From the NCBI RefSeq assembly GCF_003001695.1, contig NZ_PVYX01000001.1:682001-746000 (forward strand): DNA of 64,000 nucleotides. The letters run 5' to 3'. This DNA is from Flagellimonas meridianipacifica (GTDB lineage: Bacteria; Bacteroidota; Bacteroidia; Flavobacteriales; Flavobacteriaceae). This document shows positions 46,459-55,930 of this stretch, one piece after another. Both the position numbers and the translations under genes were made by a program. How positions within the stretch are numbered: position 1 is the stretch's first letter; each line of letters opens with the position of its first letter. The notes beneath the pieces are model-generated. The model saw nothing but the letters and a program-made list of their open reading frames with translations. It ran no database searches and had not been told where the DNA came from.

Positions 46459-48687
46459 CTAAATCTTCACTGTAGACACAAAGTTCTTTTTGATCACCTC
46501 CAAGAAGTCGGCCGTATCGTAAGGCTTTATAATCAAGTCGGTAAAACCTAAACCTTTTAGGTCTTCAAAAGATTTGGTAGGGTCCGTGGCCGTAAGTGCT
46601 ATAATGGGAACGGTACTGTTAAAGCCCCGTATTTCACGTGTCGCCTCAAAACCATTCATAATGGGCATGTTCACATCCATCAAAATCATGTCAAAGACCT
46701 CATCGTTAATAATTTCAAGCGCCTCTTTCCCATTTTCGGCAATGGTACAGGTGAACTTATTCTTTTCCAAGATTTTTCGAGTCACCAAGCGGTTGATTTT
46801 GTTGTCGTCCACAATCAAAATATGGCTGCCCACAATGCTGCGGTCTATGGTTTCTTCCTTGGGCACTTCTTCAATTTCGGTCTTCTGCGTTACCTCATAG
46901 CAAATGGTAAAGGAGAATTCGGTGCCCACATTTTTCTCACTTTTTAGTTCAATGGTGGCATCGTGCAAATCCAACAGTCGCTTTACAATGGCAAGCCCCA
47001 ATCCTGTGCCCTGAAAATCGTTGGATTTCATATCCTGGGTAAACTCATCAAAAATATCACGTTGCTTTTCTTCGGAAATACCCATACCTGTATCGGCAAT
47101 CTTAAAATCCAGCAGAATACATGTTTCCCTAATTTCTTTGGGCGTTATGGAAACGGTAATGGTTCCCTCCTCCGTAAACTTACAGGCATTGCTAATCAAA
47201 TTAATGAGTATTTGGGAGAGCTTTACGTAGTCGCCCTTCAAAAATTCGGGTATGTCATCTGTAATTTCAATCTCGAATTGATTGTTGTTCTTCGCTCGCA
47301 TGTGCTCCATGGAATTGGTGATATTTCGCACCAATTTCCGTAAGTGAAAAGGTTTGTTCTCCAACTCCCTGTTCTTCAGCGCATCTAATTTGTTCAAGAA
47401 CAACAAATCATTGATCAATGCAAGCAAATAATCTGCTGAAAACTTTAAAGAGGTGATGTCCTCCTTATATTTCGCGAGAGGTTTTTCTTGTTTTAAGATG
47501 GAGGCGATACCGATGATACCATACAAAGGAGTTCGTAACTCATGACTGATGGCAGACAAGAAGTTGGTCTTAACCTCGGAAAGCTCCTCTGCCTTCTTTT
47601 TGGCGTCCAGGTACTGCACATTGGTTTCCTGGAGACTCCTTACCAATGCTTTTCTTCTCTTGAAGGAAAGAAACATGGTGCAGACAAAAATCAATAAAAC
47701 TACAGAAGCAGCTAAAGTAATATAAACAATGGTTTTGTTTCTATCCGCCGTCTGACGGTTCATCTCATTTTCCAGTTCTTTAGCCTTAAGCTCTTGTTTG
47801 TACTGGTTCACGTTCATTCGGGCAATTACCTCATTTATGGCAGCTGCTTTTTCTATCTCATGCTTCTTATCAACATACTCGTCCGATTCTTTTCTGGCCA
47901 GATAGGCTTGCTCATAATCCCCATTACCCACATAGGCTTCAATTAGGAATTCATAGCCTTCTACGAGGCCGTCGGTATAATCGTGCTTTTTTGATAGCGA
48001 TATGTCGTTATCAAAATATTCTATGGCTTTGTCCCAATCCTTCTCCAATAAGGCCAATCTGCCCTTGGAAAAGTAATATCCAGCACGTAACAATGGGATT
48101 TGAATGGAATCCAAATATTTATCCAGACCTGCGACATGCTGTTTTGATTTTGCTACATTCTCCTGATCCAAGTAGATGTCCGAAAGATTGAAATGAATGA
48201 CGAAAACCCGTGTTACGTTCTTCTTGGCGCGATATACTTTTAGTGCCTCATTGTAATAAGCAATTGCCTTTGCGTCTTGTCCAATTTCGTTGTTCAGGTT
48301 GCCAAGATTGTTGTAGGCATCGGCAATCAATGTGGAATCATTGACAATTTTGGCCTTTTTCAACGATTCGGTGAATGTTTTCTCTGCTCTTAGCGTGTCC
48401 TTTATTCTGATAAGCGCACTCCCTGTATACTTTGATATTTCAACGTCCCAAGCCAAATTGTCAATTCTATTGGCCAGTTGGAGTCCCATATCTCCATACT
48501 TTAGAACTTCTAGAAAGTTATTGCTATAATAATCGTGAATCAGTTTGTTCTTTAAACTGTCCAAACGAGTCAAAATTTCCTCTTCTGGAGTATCTACGGG
48601 TGGGTCAAAATAATTGGAGGTCTCTTCTTGGGCTACAAGTAGGCTGGAAAAGAATACAACAACGAAAAAAAAATATAGCTTTCGCAT
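46459..48687 (-). CDS. Hybrid sensor histidine kinase/response regulator with TPR sensor region
   Basis: The protein (742 aa) has a signal peptide (about residues 1-20), a TPR region facing the periplasm (about 100-290), a membrane helix (about 320-341), a HisKA domain with phospho-acceptor His382 (FLSAISHELRTPL), a HATPase domain (N box LISNACKF, G boxes ADTGMGIS and GTGLGLAI) and a C-terminal receiver domain with Asp671 (MILMDVNMP). It is a one-protein two-component system of the kind common in Bacteroidota; no output transcription factor is fused or adjacent, so its target is unknown. I start at the ATG at 48687 because of the signal peptide. Confidence 0.93.
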   Translation of the reverse strand: MRKLYFFFVVVFFSSLLVAQEETSNYFDPPVDTPEEEILTRLDSLKNKLIHDYYSNNFLEVLKYGDMGLQLANRIDNLAWDVEISKYTGSALIRIKDTLRAEKTFTESLKKAKIVNDSTLIADAYNNLGNLNNEIGQDAKAIAYYNEALKVYRAKKNVTRVFVIHFNLSDIYLDQENVAKSKQHVAGLDKYLDSIQIPLLRAGYYFSKGRLALLEKDWDKAIEYFDNDISLSKKHDYTDGLVEGYEFLIEAYVGNGDYEQAYLARKESDEYVDKKHEIEKAAAINEVIARMNVNQYKQELKAKELENEMNRQTADRNKTIVYITLAASVVLLIFVCTMFLSFKRRKALVRSLQETNVQYLDAKKKAEELSEVKTNFLSAISHELRTPLYGIIGIASILKQEKPLAKYKEDITSLKFSADYLLALINDLLFLNKLDALKNRELENKPFHLRKLVRNITNSMEHMRAKNNNQFEIEITDDIPEFLKGDYVKLSQILINLISNACKFTEEGTITVSITPKEIRETCILLDFKIADTGMGISEEKQRDIFDEFTQDMKSNDFQGTGLGLAIVKRLLDLHDATIELKSEKNVGTEFSFTICYEVTQKTEIEEVPKEETIDRSIVGSHILIVDDNKINRLVTRKILEKNKFTCTIAENGKEALEIINDEVFDMILMDVNMPIMNGFEATREIRGFNSTVPIIALTATDPTKSFEDLKGLGFTDLIIKPYDTADFLEVIKKNFVSTVKI

Positions 48688-48784
48688 TTTTAAAATTTGG
48701 GGTGCGTGCAAGGCTATATTTTAACGTATCTAAATCGTTTTTAGTGTATTGTCGGGGTGTTTTACTGCAAAACGCGAACCTACC

Positions 48785-50326
48785 TTAAATTCGTTGCAAC
48801 CAATACCGCATGTCCACCTCTTTGGAAATGATATCTTTTACGGCATCCACCTTTACCCGTTGTTGTTCCATAGTATCCCTATGACGGATAGTTACGGTTT
48901 CATCCTCCAGGGTTTGATGGTCCACGGTTATGCAGAAGGGAGTACCCACCGCATCTTGACGACGATAACGACGGCCCACGGCATCTTTTTCATCATAAAC
49001 CACATTGAACTCCCACTTTAGCTCTTCCACAATTTTATGGGCTACTTCGGGTAGACCATCACGCTTCAAAAGAGGTAAAATGGCGGCTTTGGTAGGGGCC
49101 AAAACAGCTGGTATTTTAAGTACGGTCCTAGTCGTATTGTTTTCAAGTTCCTCTTCTTGCAGTGCACTGGAGAAAACGGCTAAGAACATACGGTCCAACC
49201 CTATTGAAGTTTCCAGAACATAGGGCACATAGCTCTTATTCTCTTCAGGGTCGAAATACTGTAATTTTTTGTTGGAATATTTCTCATGGCTTCCCAAATC
49301 AAAATCAGTTCTGGAATGGATACCTTCCAATTCTTTGAAGCCAAAGGGAAATCTAAATTCAATATCGGCGGCCGCATCTGCGTAGTGTGCCAATTTTTCA
49401 TGGTCGTGGAAACGATAGTTATCCTGACCCAATCCTAAGGAAAGGTGCCATTTCAAGCGTTTTTCCTTCCAGGTATCGTACCACTCCTTTTGGGTTCCTG
49501 GTTTGATGAAATATTGCATTTCCATCTGTTCAAATTCCCGCATTCGGAAAATGAACTGGCGCGCCACGATTTCATTACGAAATGCCTTTCCCGTCTGTGC
49601 AATCCCAAAGGGGATTTTCATCCTTCCCGTCTTTTGTACATTCAGAAAGTTGACAAAGATTCCCTGTGCTGTTTCCGGGCGCAAGTACAAATCCATGGCT
49701 GAATCTGCCGTAGCCCCCAGTTTGGTGCCGAACATTAGGTTGAACTGCTTTACATCCGTCCAGTTTTTAGAACCGGAAACTGGACAAACTATGCCCAATT
49801 CTTCGATAAGGGCTTTAACATCGGCCAAATCTTCATTTTCCAAAGATTTTCCCAGACGCTTCAGGATACCATCCGCTTTGGCTTGATAATCCAAAACACG
49901 TGGATTGGTCTCCAAAAATTGTTGCTTATCAAAACTATCCCCAAAACGCTTGGCCGCTTTTTTGACTTCCTTTTCAATCTTAGCTTCAATCTTGGCCACA
50001 TGGTCTTCCACCAAAACATCTGCACGATAGCGTTTTTTGGAATCTTTGTTGTCAATCAAGGGATCATTGAATGCATCTACGTGTCCCGAAGCCTTCCAAG
50101 TAGTGGGGTGCATAAAAATGGCAGCGTCAATTCCAACAATGTTGTCATTTAGCTGAACCATGGCCTGCCACCAGTATTCGCGAATATTCTTTTTTAGCTC
50201 AACTCCATTTTGACCGTAGTCATAAACAGCGCTAAGCCCATCGTAAATTTCACTGGATTGAAATATGTAGCCATACTCCTTTGCATGGGAGATAACCTTT
50301 TTGAAAATATCTTCCTGATTCGCCAT
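48785..50326 (-). CDS. glyS: Glycine--tRNA ligase (alpha2 type)
   Basis: The protein (513 aa) is a class II synthetase that charges tRNA-Gly. Family marks are SEIYDGLSAVYDYGQNGVELKKNI, GHVDAFNDPL, motif 2 RNEIVARQFIFRMREFEQMEMQYF, motif 3 and the anticodon-binding domain near the C-terminus (VVYDEKDAVGRRYRRQDAVGTPFC). The bacterial two-subunit GlyRS is not used here. TATTTTTG lies four bases before the ATG, so the message may be nearly leaderless. Confidence 0.97.
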   Translation of the reverse strand: MANQEDIFKKVISHAKEYGYIFQSSEIYDGLSAVYDYGQNGVELKKNIREYWWQAMVQLNDNIVGIDAAIFMHPTTWKASGHVDAFNDPLIDNKDSKKRYRADVLVEDHVAKIEAKIEKEVKKAAKRFGDSFDKQQFLETNPRVLDYQAKADGILKRLGKSLENEDLADVKALIEELGIVCPVSGSKNWTDVKQFNLMFGTKLGATADSAMDLYLRPETAQGIFVNFLNVQKTGRMKIPFGIAQTGKAFRNEIVARQFIFRMREFEQMEMQYFIKPGTQKEWYDTWKEKRLKWHLSLGLGQDNYRFHDHEKLAHYADAAADIEFRFPFGFKELEGIHSRTDFDLGSHEKYSNKKLQYFDPEENKSYVPYVLETSIGLDRMFLAVFSSALQEEELENNTTRTVLKIPAVLAPTKAAILPLLKRDGLPEVAHKIVEELKWEFNVVYDEKDAVGRRYRRQDAVGTPFCITVDHQTLEDETVTIRHRDTMEQQRVKVDAVKDIISKEVDMRYWLQRI

Positions 50327-50330
50327 GGGG

Positions 50331-50338
50331 CAAAAATA
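50331..50338 (-). promoter_or_regulatory. Putative -7 element abutting the glyS start
   Basis: The minus strand reads TATTTTTG, then CCCC, then ATG. A matching -33 element is not obvious. If real, transcription would start at or just inside the coding region. Confidence 0.35.
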
Positions 50339-50363
50339 GTTTTTTGAACTAAAAAATAAGGGG

Positions 50364-51260
50364 TTATTTCAACTGAAATTCAGTAGAGGCCAAAAGTCTT
50401 TCGTCCTCAAAAACATTAAGGGTATAAATTCCTTCAGAAAGGGATTCTGCAGGTACGGTTATGGCATCACAAATACTAATTTCTTTACCGGTGTAGACAA
50501 TCTCCACTTTCTTACTATAGGTGTTTCCACCCACAGAAATCGTATTGGCATTGTCTTCGATTACCTTCATTTCCGGTGTCAAAAATTGAAGATACAGCAC
50601 ACGTACTTTTCCTCTCTCCGAAGGGTCACTTAATATGGTAACACAGCCTCTCAATTTCTCAATTGTGGAAGCTTTGTTGGTTTTTATAGGTCGACCTGCC
50701 CTAAGTCTAAATCCACTGCCTTCTGCATTCTGCAACTTTAGGTAGCTTTTAATTTTTAACTCGCGACTCAACTCTCTGTTGGTCTCACGCAACAAAGACT
50801 CTCTTTTTTCTATATTGCTAGCTCGTCCTCTGGCATCCCGCAGTTGTTTTTGGGTTTCTTCATATCTATCGGCCAAAAGACGATTGTTATATCGTAGAAA
50901 GTTGTTTTTCAGTTTTAAGCTATCAAAACTTACCTCCAACATGCGAAGTTCGCTGCGTGTTTCTTTGAGTTTGGTAAGACTAAAATTCAGCCTTCCCACA
51001 GAATCCAACAGTTGTTCTACTCTAAAACGGGAGGTTTGCAGTTCAATTTCATTTACTTCGTTCAAGCCAGATAGCCGGTCAACTTCCGCTTTCATCAAGG
51101 TCAAATCCTTAACCAAAAGCGACTTTTCCTGTTCCAAAAAAACCATTTGATTCTTGGACTGGGCATAGCTATAGTAAAATGCAATGAGAATACCCACAAT
51201 TACTGCTACAAGTGCGGCAAAGATTATCTTGTAATTGAAATTGTTATCTTGGGCGTCCAT
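50364..51260 (-). CDS. Hypothetical membrane-anchored coiled-coil protein
   Basis: The protein (298 aa) has an N-terminal membrane segment (about residues 12-31), a long coiled coil (about 35-175) and a C-terminal beta-rich domain (from about 200) with two Cys (RGCVTILSDPSERGKVRVLYLQFLTP, ISICDAITVPAE). This layout is seen in a conserved but uncharacterised Bacteroidota protein; a cell-envelope structural role is possible. It lies upstream of glyS on the same strand with a 37-base gap. Confidence 0.7.
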   Translation of the reverse strand: MDAQDNNFNYKIIFAALVAVIVGILIAFYYSYAQSKNQMVFLEQEKSLLVKDLTLMKAEVDRLSGLNEVNEIELQTSRFRVEQLLDSVGRLNFSLTKLKETRSELRMLEVSFDSLKLKNNFLRYNNRLLADRYEETQKQLRDARGRASNIEKRESLLRETNRELSRELKIKSYLKLQNAEGSGFRLRAGRPIKTNKASTIEKLRGCVTILSDPSERGKVRVLYLQFLTPEMKVIEDNANTISVGGNTYSKKVEIVYTGKEISICDAITVPAESLSEGIYTLNVFEDERLLASTEFQLK

Positions 51261-51296
51261 GGGGTTCTAGAGCTACTCTAAACAAAATAAGATTTG

Positions 51297-51998
51297 ATGT
51301 CCAAAAGGTTGGCTAAGATAATAAACGATATTAACAACATCCTATTGCCAAGAGTGTGTTTTGGATGTAATGCCCATTTATCCAGAGGAGAACATGTTTT
51401 ATGTGCCGTTTGTCGACATGAATTGCCACTCACCGATCATAACTTTAGTGAAGAAAATGCAGTTGACCGCATTTTTTATGGACGAACTCCTATAAAAAAG
51501 GCTGCTTCTTTTGTTTTTTTCTCGAAAAATGGAATGGTAAAAAACCTAATGCATCACTTAAAGTATAAAAAACAAGAGGAGATAGGCGCTTTTTTCGGTG
51601 ATTGGTACGGTTCTTTGTTGAAAGAAGAAAACACACTAAAAGCTATTGACGTAGTAGTACCTGTTCCACTTCATCCCAAAAAAGAAAAAAAGCGAACCTA
51701 TAATCAAGTATCGCTTTTTGCAAAACAGATTGCCGAGCATCTTCAAGCAGATTTTTCAACGGAATTGCTTATCAGAACCAAAAATACCAAGACCCAAACC
51801 AAAAAAGACCGACAATTGCGATGGGAAAACATTAAAGATGCCTTTCAATGTGATACATCCAAAAACAAGGGATATAAACATTTACTATTGGTTGATGATG
51901 TAATTACCACAGGAGCGACCTTGGAGGCTTGTGCCAGAACTCTTGCTGACTTGCCTGGGGTTGAAATCTCTGTGGCCAGCATGGCCGTTGTGGAGTAG
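51297..51998 (+). CDS. ComF family phosphoribosyltransferase-like protein
   Basis: The protein (233 aa) belongs to the ComF/GntX family: an N-terminal zinc-ribbon-like region (CFGCNAHLSRGEHVLCAVC) followed by a type I PRTase domain with VPVPLHPKKEKKRTYNQ and the PRPP loop LLVDDVITTGATL. ComF members support DNA uptake in transformable bacteria, but the exact reaction is unclear. Whether uptake genes exist elsewhere is not visible here. TTG at 51294 and ATG at 51297 are adjacent; I use the ATG. Confidence 0.9.
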   Translation: MSKRLAKIINDINNILLPRVCFGCNAHLSRGEHVLCAVCRHELPLTDHNFSEENAVDRIFYGRTPIKKAASFVFFSKNGMVKNLMHHLKYKKQEEIGAFFGDWYGSLLKEENTLKAIDVVVPVPLHPKKEKKRTYNQVSLFAKQIAEHLQADFSTELLIRTKNTKTQTKKDRQLRWENIKDAFQCDTSKNKGYKHLLLVDDVITTGATLEACARTLADLPGVEISVASMAVVE

Positions 51999-52064
51999 GG
52001 TTAAATTTTGCCAATGTCCGTTTTCAAAAATCAAATTAATCGTTTCTTTGCCCAATAATTTTTT

Positions 52065-53684
52065 ATGGTTCATCTTAAGAAATACTTGAGCTTCTTTTTT
52101 GTCCTTTGGATTGCCTTGGTACTTTGGCAATGTGCACGCCGAGGAAACCCAACGGGTGGGCCGGAGGATGTAACTCCACCCGAATTGATTCGTACCGAGC
52201 CGGAAAACTTCTCAACCGAGTTTAAATCGAATACCATTCGCTTGTATTTTGACGAATACGTAAAACTTGAAGACGTTCAGAACCAGTTGATCATATCTCC
52301 CCCGTTAAAGTACTTACCAGAAGTAAAACCACAGGGCGGAGTCAGCAAATATGTGGAAGTTATAATAAAGGATACTTTAAGCGAAAACACTACCTATACC
52401 TTGAATTTTGGTCAAAGCATAGTGGATAATAATGAAGGTAATCCCAATAGTTTTCTTACCTACGTTTTTTCAACCGGTACGTATATCGATTCACTGACCC
52501 TTGCTGGGGCTGTAAAAGATGCTTATGATAGAAAGGCAGAAGAGTTTATCAGTGTTATGCTCTACGAATTGGACACATCTTTTACAGATTCTACGGTTTT
52601 TAAAAGACCCCCAAACTATATTTCCAACACCTTGGACAGTCTTCCCATTTTTGAATTGAAAAATCTCAAAGCGGGAAAATACAAGCTTATTGCCCTAAAG
52701 GATTTGAACAAAAACAACTTGTTTGACCAACGACAGGATAAAATTGGATTTATTGAGGATACCATCATAATACCTACCGATTCCATATATCTCCTAAACC
52801 TTTTTAAGGAAATACCCGACTACTCTGCCTCCGTGCCCAGTTATGTGGCAAAAAATCGCATCATATTTGGTTATCAAGGGGTACAAGAGGAAATTAGCAT
52901 AGAAAGCCTTACCGATTTACCAGATTCAGTACGAACTACCATCTTAAAAGAAAGGGAAACCGATACCCTAAACTATTGGTTGACCCCAACGGATTTGGAT
53001 TCTATAATCTTTTTGGTGCAAAACAAGGTATTGGATCAAAAGGATACGTTTACGGTAAAAACAAGAAAACTCGAATTGGATTCTTTGAGACTCACCAACA
53101 GCGTTAGCGGTAAATTTGGGTTTGAAGAGATTTTTAGCCTCTCGGCCAATACACCCATTGTAGCTGTGGACACTAGCCATGTTGAGGTCTTCGTGAGTGA
53201 TTCTATCCCTTACGATTATGGTTATGCCGTTGATTCCGTTAAAAATCAGATTGACTTTGCGTTCGAAAAAGAACCCAACCAAACCTATAAATTTAACTTC
53301 AATCCTGGTGCTATCACCGATTTTTTTGGTATTCAAAATGACAGCTTAACCTATAGGTTTACTACTGGCAGTTACGCGGATTACGGAAACCTAAGGGTAA
53401 ACCTTTCTGGTACGGTTAGGTATCCCATGATTGTTCAGTTGACCAATGAACAAGGTGAAACGCAAAGGGAAGCAATCTTGGAAATTCCCACACCTGTGGA
53501 ATTCAACAATCTTGAACCAGCCCGATATATGATTCGGGTGATTTTTGATGACAATGCCAATGGCATCTGGGACACGGGCAATTATTTGAAAAAGATTCAA
53601 CCTGAAAAAGTCAGTTATTATCCTGATATCATTGAGGTAAGGGCCAATTGGGAACTGGAGCAGTCATTTATTATAACAGATTGA
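52065..53684 (+). CDS. Lipoprotein with N-terminal Big_5-type Ig-like domain
   Basis: The protein (539 aa) has a lipoprotein signal (lipobox VLWQCA near residue 24) and starts RRGNPTGGPEDVTPPELIRTEPEN, a very conserved start in Bacteroidota proteins with a Big_5 domain (about residues 35-145; IRLYFDEYVKLEDVQNQLIISPP). The rest is beta-rich Ig-like material with FDDNANGIWDTGNYL near the C-terminus. It is thought to be surface exposed; no enzymatic role is known. It overlaps the convergent omega-amidase gene by 14 bases at the 3' end. Confidence 0.85.
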   Translation: MVHLKKYLSFFFVLWIALVLWQCARRGNPTGGPEDVTPPELIRTEPENFSTEFKSNTIRLYFDEYVKLEDVQNQLIISPPLKYLPEVKPQGGVSKYVEVIIKDTLSENTTYTLNFGQSIVDNNEGNPNSFLTYVFSTGTYIDSLTLAGAVKDAYDRKAEEFISVMLYELDTSFTDSTVFKRPPNYISNTLDSLPIFELKNLKAGKYKLIALKDLNKNNLFDQRQDKIGFIEDTIIIPTDSIYLLNLFKEIPDYSASVPSYVAKNRIIFGYQGVQEEISIESLTDLPDSVRTTILKERETDTLNYWLTPTDLDSIIFLVQNKVLDQKDTFTVKTRKLELDSLRLTNSVSGKFGFEEIFSLSANTPIVAVDTSHVEVFVSDSIPYDYGYAVDSVKNQIDFAFEKEPNQTYKFNFNPGAITDFFGIQNDSLTYRFTTGSYADYGNLRVNLSGTVRYPMIVQLTNEQGETQREAILEIPTPVEFNNLEPARYMIRVIFDDNANGIWDTGNYLKKIQPEKVSYYPDIIEVRANWELEQSFIITD

Positions 53685-54432
53685 AATCATCCTGGTCTTC
53701 CAGAAACTGTAGTTTCTCTCTGTTTTTATCTATATGCTCTTTGTCCAAGGTCACATACAGTATTTCTTCTCCTGTAGAAAGAGCTAGTTGATTACCCAAG
53801 ACATCATAAGCTGATGAATGCCCAGGGTATTCATGCCCCAACTCATCAAAACCTACTCGATTTACCCCTAAACAATACGCCATATTTTCAATGGCTCGAG
53901 CTTGAAGTAGTGTGTCCCAAGCAGAAATTCGTGGCTTTGGCCAGTTGGCTACATAGATTAAGACATCATAATCCTCTGTGTTTCTTGCCCAAACAGGAAA
54001 GCGAAGGTCATAACAAATCAATGGACAAAATCGAAATCCCTTATAATGGACTATAACCTTTTTCTCTCCGGATTCATATTTCTTATGCTCTCCTGCTAAA
54101 GTAAACGTGTGCCTTTTGTCATATGTAGTAAATCCTCCATGAGGCTCAACAAAATACAAGCGATTATAGTATTTACCCTCTTCTTTAAAGACAATACTCC
54201 CAGCGATGGCAATTTGAAGTTCCCGTGCCATGCTTTGCATCCATTTCACTGTTTGAAGCCCTTCAGAAGCATCAATATGTTCAGGTGACATTGTAAATCC
54301 GGTAGTGAACATTTCAGGTAAAATGACTAAATCGACATTGTTTGGCAATAAGGCCATTTTTGATTCAAAAGCCTTTCGATTGGCATTGGGGTCTTCCCAA
54401 ATTAATGGAGATTGAATTAAAGCAACTTTCAT
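53671..54432 (-). CDS. Omega-amidase, YafV/Nit2-like nitrilase family
   Basis: The protein (253 aa) is a carbon-nitrogen hydrolase with the Glu-Lys-Cys triad: Glu in LPEMFTTGF (near 40), Lys in YDKRHTF (near 106) and Cys in CPLICYDLRFP (near 139). RFCPLICYDLRFPVW and WPKPRISAWDTLLQARAIENM are the omega-amidase (alpha-ketoglutaramate) signature. It converts the keto-acid amides left by glutamine transaminases. The ATG overlaps the NUDIX stop (TAATG), so the two are translationally coupled. Confidence 0.92.
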   Translation of the reverse strand: MKVALIQSPLIWEDPNANRKAFESKMALLPNNVDLVILPEMFTTGFTMSPEHIDASEGLQTVKWMQSMARELQIAIAGSIVFKEEGKYYNRLYFVEPHGGFTTYDKRHTFTLAGEHKKYESGEKKVIVHYKGFRFCPLICYDLRFPVWARNTEDYDVLIYVANWPKPRISAWDTLLQARAIENMAYCLGVNRVGFDELGHEYPGHSSAYDVLGNQLALSTGEEILYVTLDKEHIDKNREKLQFLEDQDDFNLL

Positions 54433-55052
54433 TAATCAAAATAAACTTCGTTGGTTTTGGACTTGGCCAATTGGAACAACTGCTTTATCTGAAATTCCAA
54501 AATACGTTCCTCAGATAGAGGGGGAAGATTGTCTAATGAAAAAAAGTCTGCCCCTAGCATATCAAAACCGGGTTTAAGTTGTCCGCCAGTTATCTGACAA
54601 TGGAAGATTATTTTGTAAAGATAGTAGGGTTCAGGTGGGTGTGGATGAACTTGTTTATCATAAACCGCTAAAAGACGTACCACTTCCGCCTTCATTCCAG
54701 TCTCTTCCCAAATTTCCTTTATAGCAACTTCCGAAGGTGTGCTTCCAATATCCGCCCACCCTCCTGGAATGGTCCATTTACTGTCCACGCTTTCCTTGGC
54801 CATCAGTATCTCATCCTTTTCATTAATTACAAAACCCCGGATGTCCAATTTAGGTGTAGGATATGATTCGGAGGGAATTAAAAACTCCTTGAGCACCTCC
54901 AGGGGTTTTTCAGCTACCTGTGCCATCAACTCGGTGCCAATTCCCTTTAATTCTTCATATCTTTCCCTATCATAGTCGCCCTCCGCATAAAGTAAACCTG
55001 TGTCGGCAATGGCATTTATTCTTTTAATAAGGTTCAGTTGATTGGAATTCAT
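54432..55052 (-). CDS. NUDIX hydrolase with N-terminal helical domain
   Basis: The protein (206 aa) has an N-terminal helical domain (about residues 1-60; INAIADTGLLYAEGDYDRERYEEL is the NUDIX_N type, also seen in ADP-sugar and ADP-ribose enzymes) and a Nudix domain with GGWADIGSTPSEVAIKEIWEETG near residues 100-122. The substrate is a nucleoside-diphosphate derivative, not determined. It is the middle gene of an ankyrin-NUDIX-amidase unit read leftward. Confidence 0.88.
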   Translation of the reverse strand: MNSNQLNLIKRINAIADTGLLYAEGDYDRERYEELKGIGTELMAQVAEKPLEVLKEFLIPSESYPTPKLDIRGFVINEKDEILMAKESVDSKWTIPGGWADIGSTPSEVAIKEIWEETGMKAEVVRLLAVYDKQVHPHPPEPYYLYKIIFHCQITGGQLKPGFDMLGADFFSLDNLPPLSEERILEFQIKQLFQLAKSKTNEVYFD

Positions 55053-55057
55053 AGGCT

Positions 55058-55537
55058 TTAAGAATTCGCCTCCAAGAGGGTGATTAAGGGTTTAAAATCT
55101 TGTGTTTTGGCATGGTCCAAGGCAGTGCTCCCACGTGCATCCTTTACTGAAATATCTGCATTGTTGGCCAGTAGGAGCTCAGCAATTTCCAAATGGTTGA
55201 AGGTCACCGCATAAATCAAACAGGTAGCTCCCATCACATTGGTCACATTTACATTGGCACCGGCATCTATCAAAAGTTTAGCAATTTCTACATACCCTTT
55301 AAAACATACACCCATTAGGGCCGTATTCCCAGAACCATCCTTTTCATCAATTCCAGCCCCATGTGATAAAAGAGTTTCCGCAACTTCTTTTTGGTTGTAA
55401 TATGTGGCCAAAATCAGAGGTGTAGACCCACGACCATCCTTTGCATTTATCAAAGTAGGTTGGTTTTGCAACATTTGTGCAACTTTGGCAGCGTTGCCAT
55501 TTCGAATTTCGCTGAAGAATTTTTCCGAATTTTCCAT
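55058..55537 (-). CDS. Ankyrin-repeat protein
   Basis: The protein (159 aa) consists of about four ankyrin repeats (GSTPLILATYYNQKEVAETLLSHGA, GNTALMGVCFKGYVEIAKLLIDAGA, ATCLIYAVTFNHLEIAELLLANNA and a final GSTALDHA unit), without other domains or a signal peptide. It is probably a cytoplasmic protein-binding scaffold whose partner is unknown. It leads the three-gene leftward unit; a terminator-like hairpin lies in its leader. Confidence 0.88.
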   Translation of the reverse strand: MENSEKFFSEIRNGNAAKVAQMLQNQPTLINAKDGRGSTPLILATYYNQKEVAETLLSHGAGIDEKDGSGNTALMGVCFKGYVEIAKLLIDAGANVNVTNVMGATCLIYAVTFNHLEIAELLLANNADISVKDARGSTALDHAKTQDFKPLITLLEANS

Positions 55538-55551
55538 TTACAGTGAAAGAT

Positions 55552-55587
55552 AAAAAAACTGCCACAACCTTTTACGAAATGTGGCAG
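55552..55587 (-). terminator. Terminator or attenuator in the ankyrin operon leader
   Basis: CTGCCACA and TGTGGCAG form a perfect 8-base stem around a 13-base loop. On the minus strand seven T follow (55552-55558), and the ankyrin ATG lies 14 bases further on. No gene lies upstream on that strand, so this is either an attenuator for the operon or the end of an unannotated short RNA. Confidence 0.6.
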
Positions 55588-55930
55588 TCAAGTTAAATTT
55601 TCTTTTTCTTGAATTTATGTTTTGAGGCAGTGATTCAACACATTACGAATCGTCGCTTATCTATTTTCAAATTATCTTAAAATTAGTTTTAAAGTCTTAA
55701 AAAACATGTATTTGGTCATATCGAAACATTATAAAAAAATAGGTTTTCTCTATCTGGGGAAGCCAAGGATAGCAAAAATGACCTTTGATATGGCAAATGT
55801 CCCCCCCTAGTGGGAACTTCAACCTTCCTACCTTTGAAAGTGTCCGGCTTTGGCTTTGAACAAAATATGAAATGCATTCAATGACCTCGTATTAATCATC
55901 TTAATCTCAACAATCATAAAATCGTAACAC
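55588..55930. other. Gene-free AT-rich stretch between two divergent units
   Basis: No open frame looks coding. On the + strand TACCTTTG (55829-55836) is a plausible -7 box for the DinB gene, about 95 bases before its ATG. A run of seven C (55801-55807) is unusual in this AT-rich surround. On the minus strand it is the leader of the ankyrin operon. Confidence 0.4.

Noticed and set aside
55797..55820. C-rich run and neighbouring GGG as a terminator.
   Set aside because: The pairing is weak, no T run follows, and the position is upstream of a gene rather than after one.
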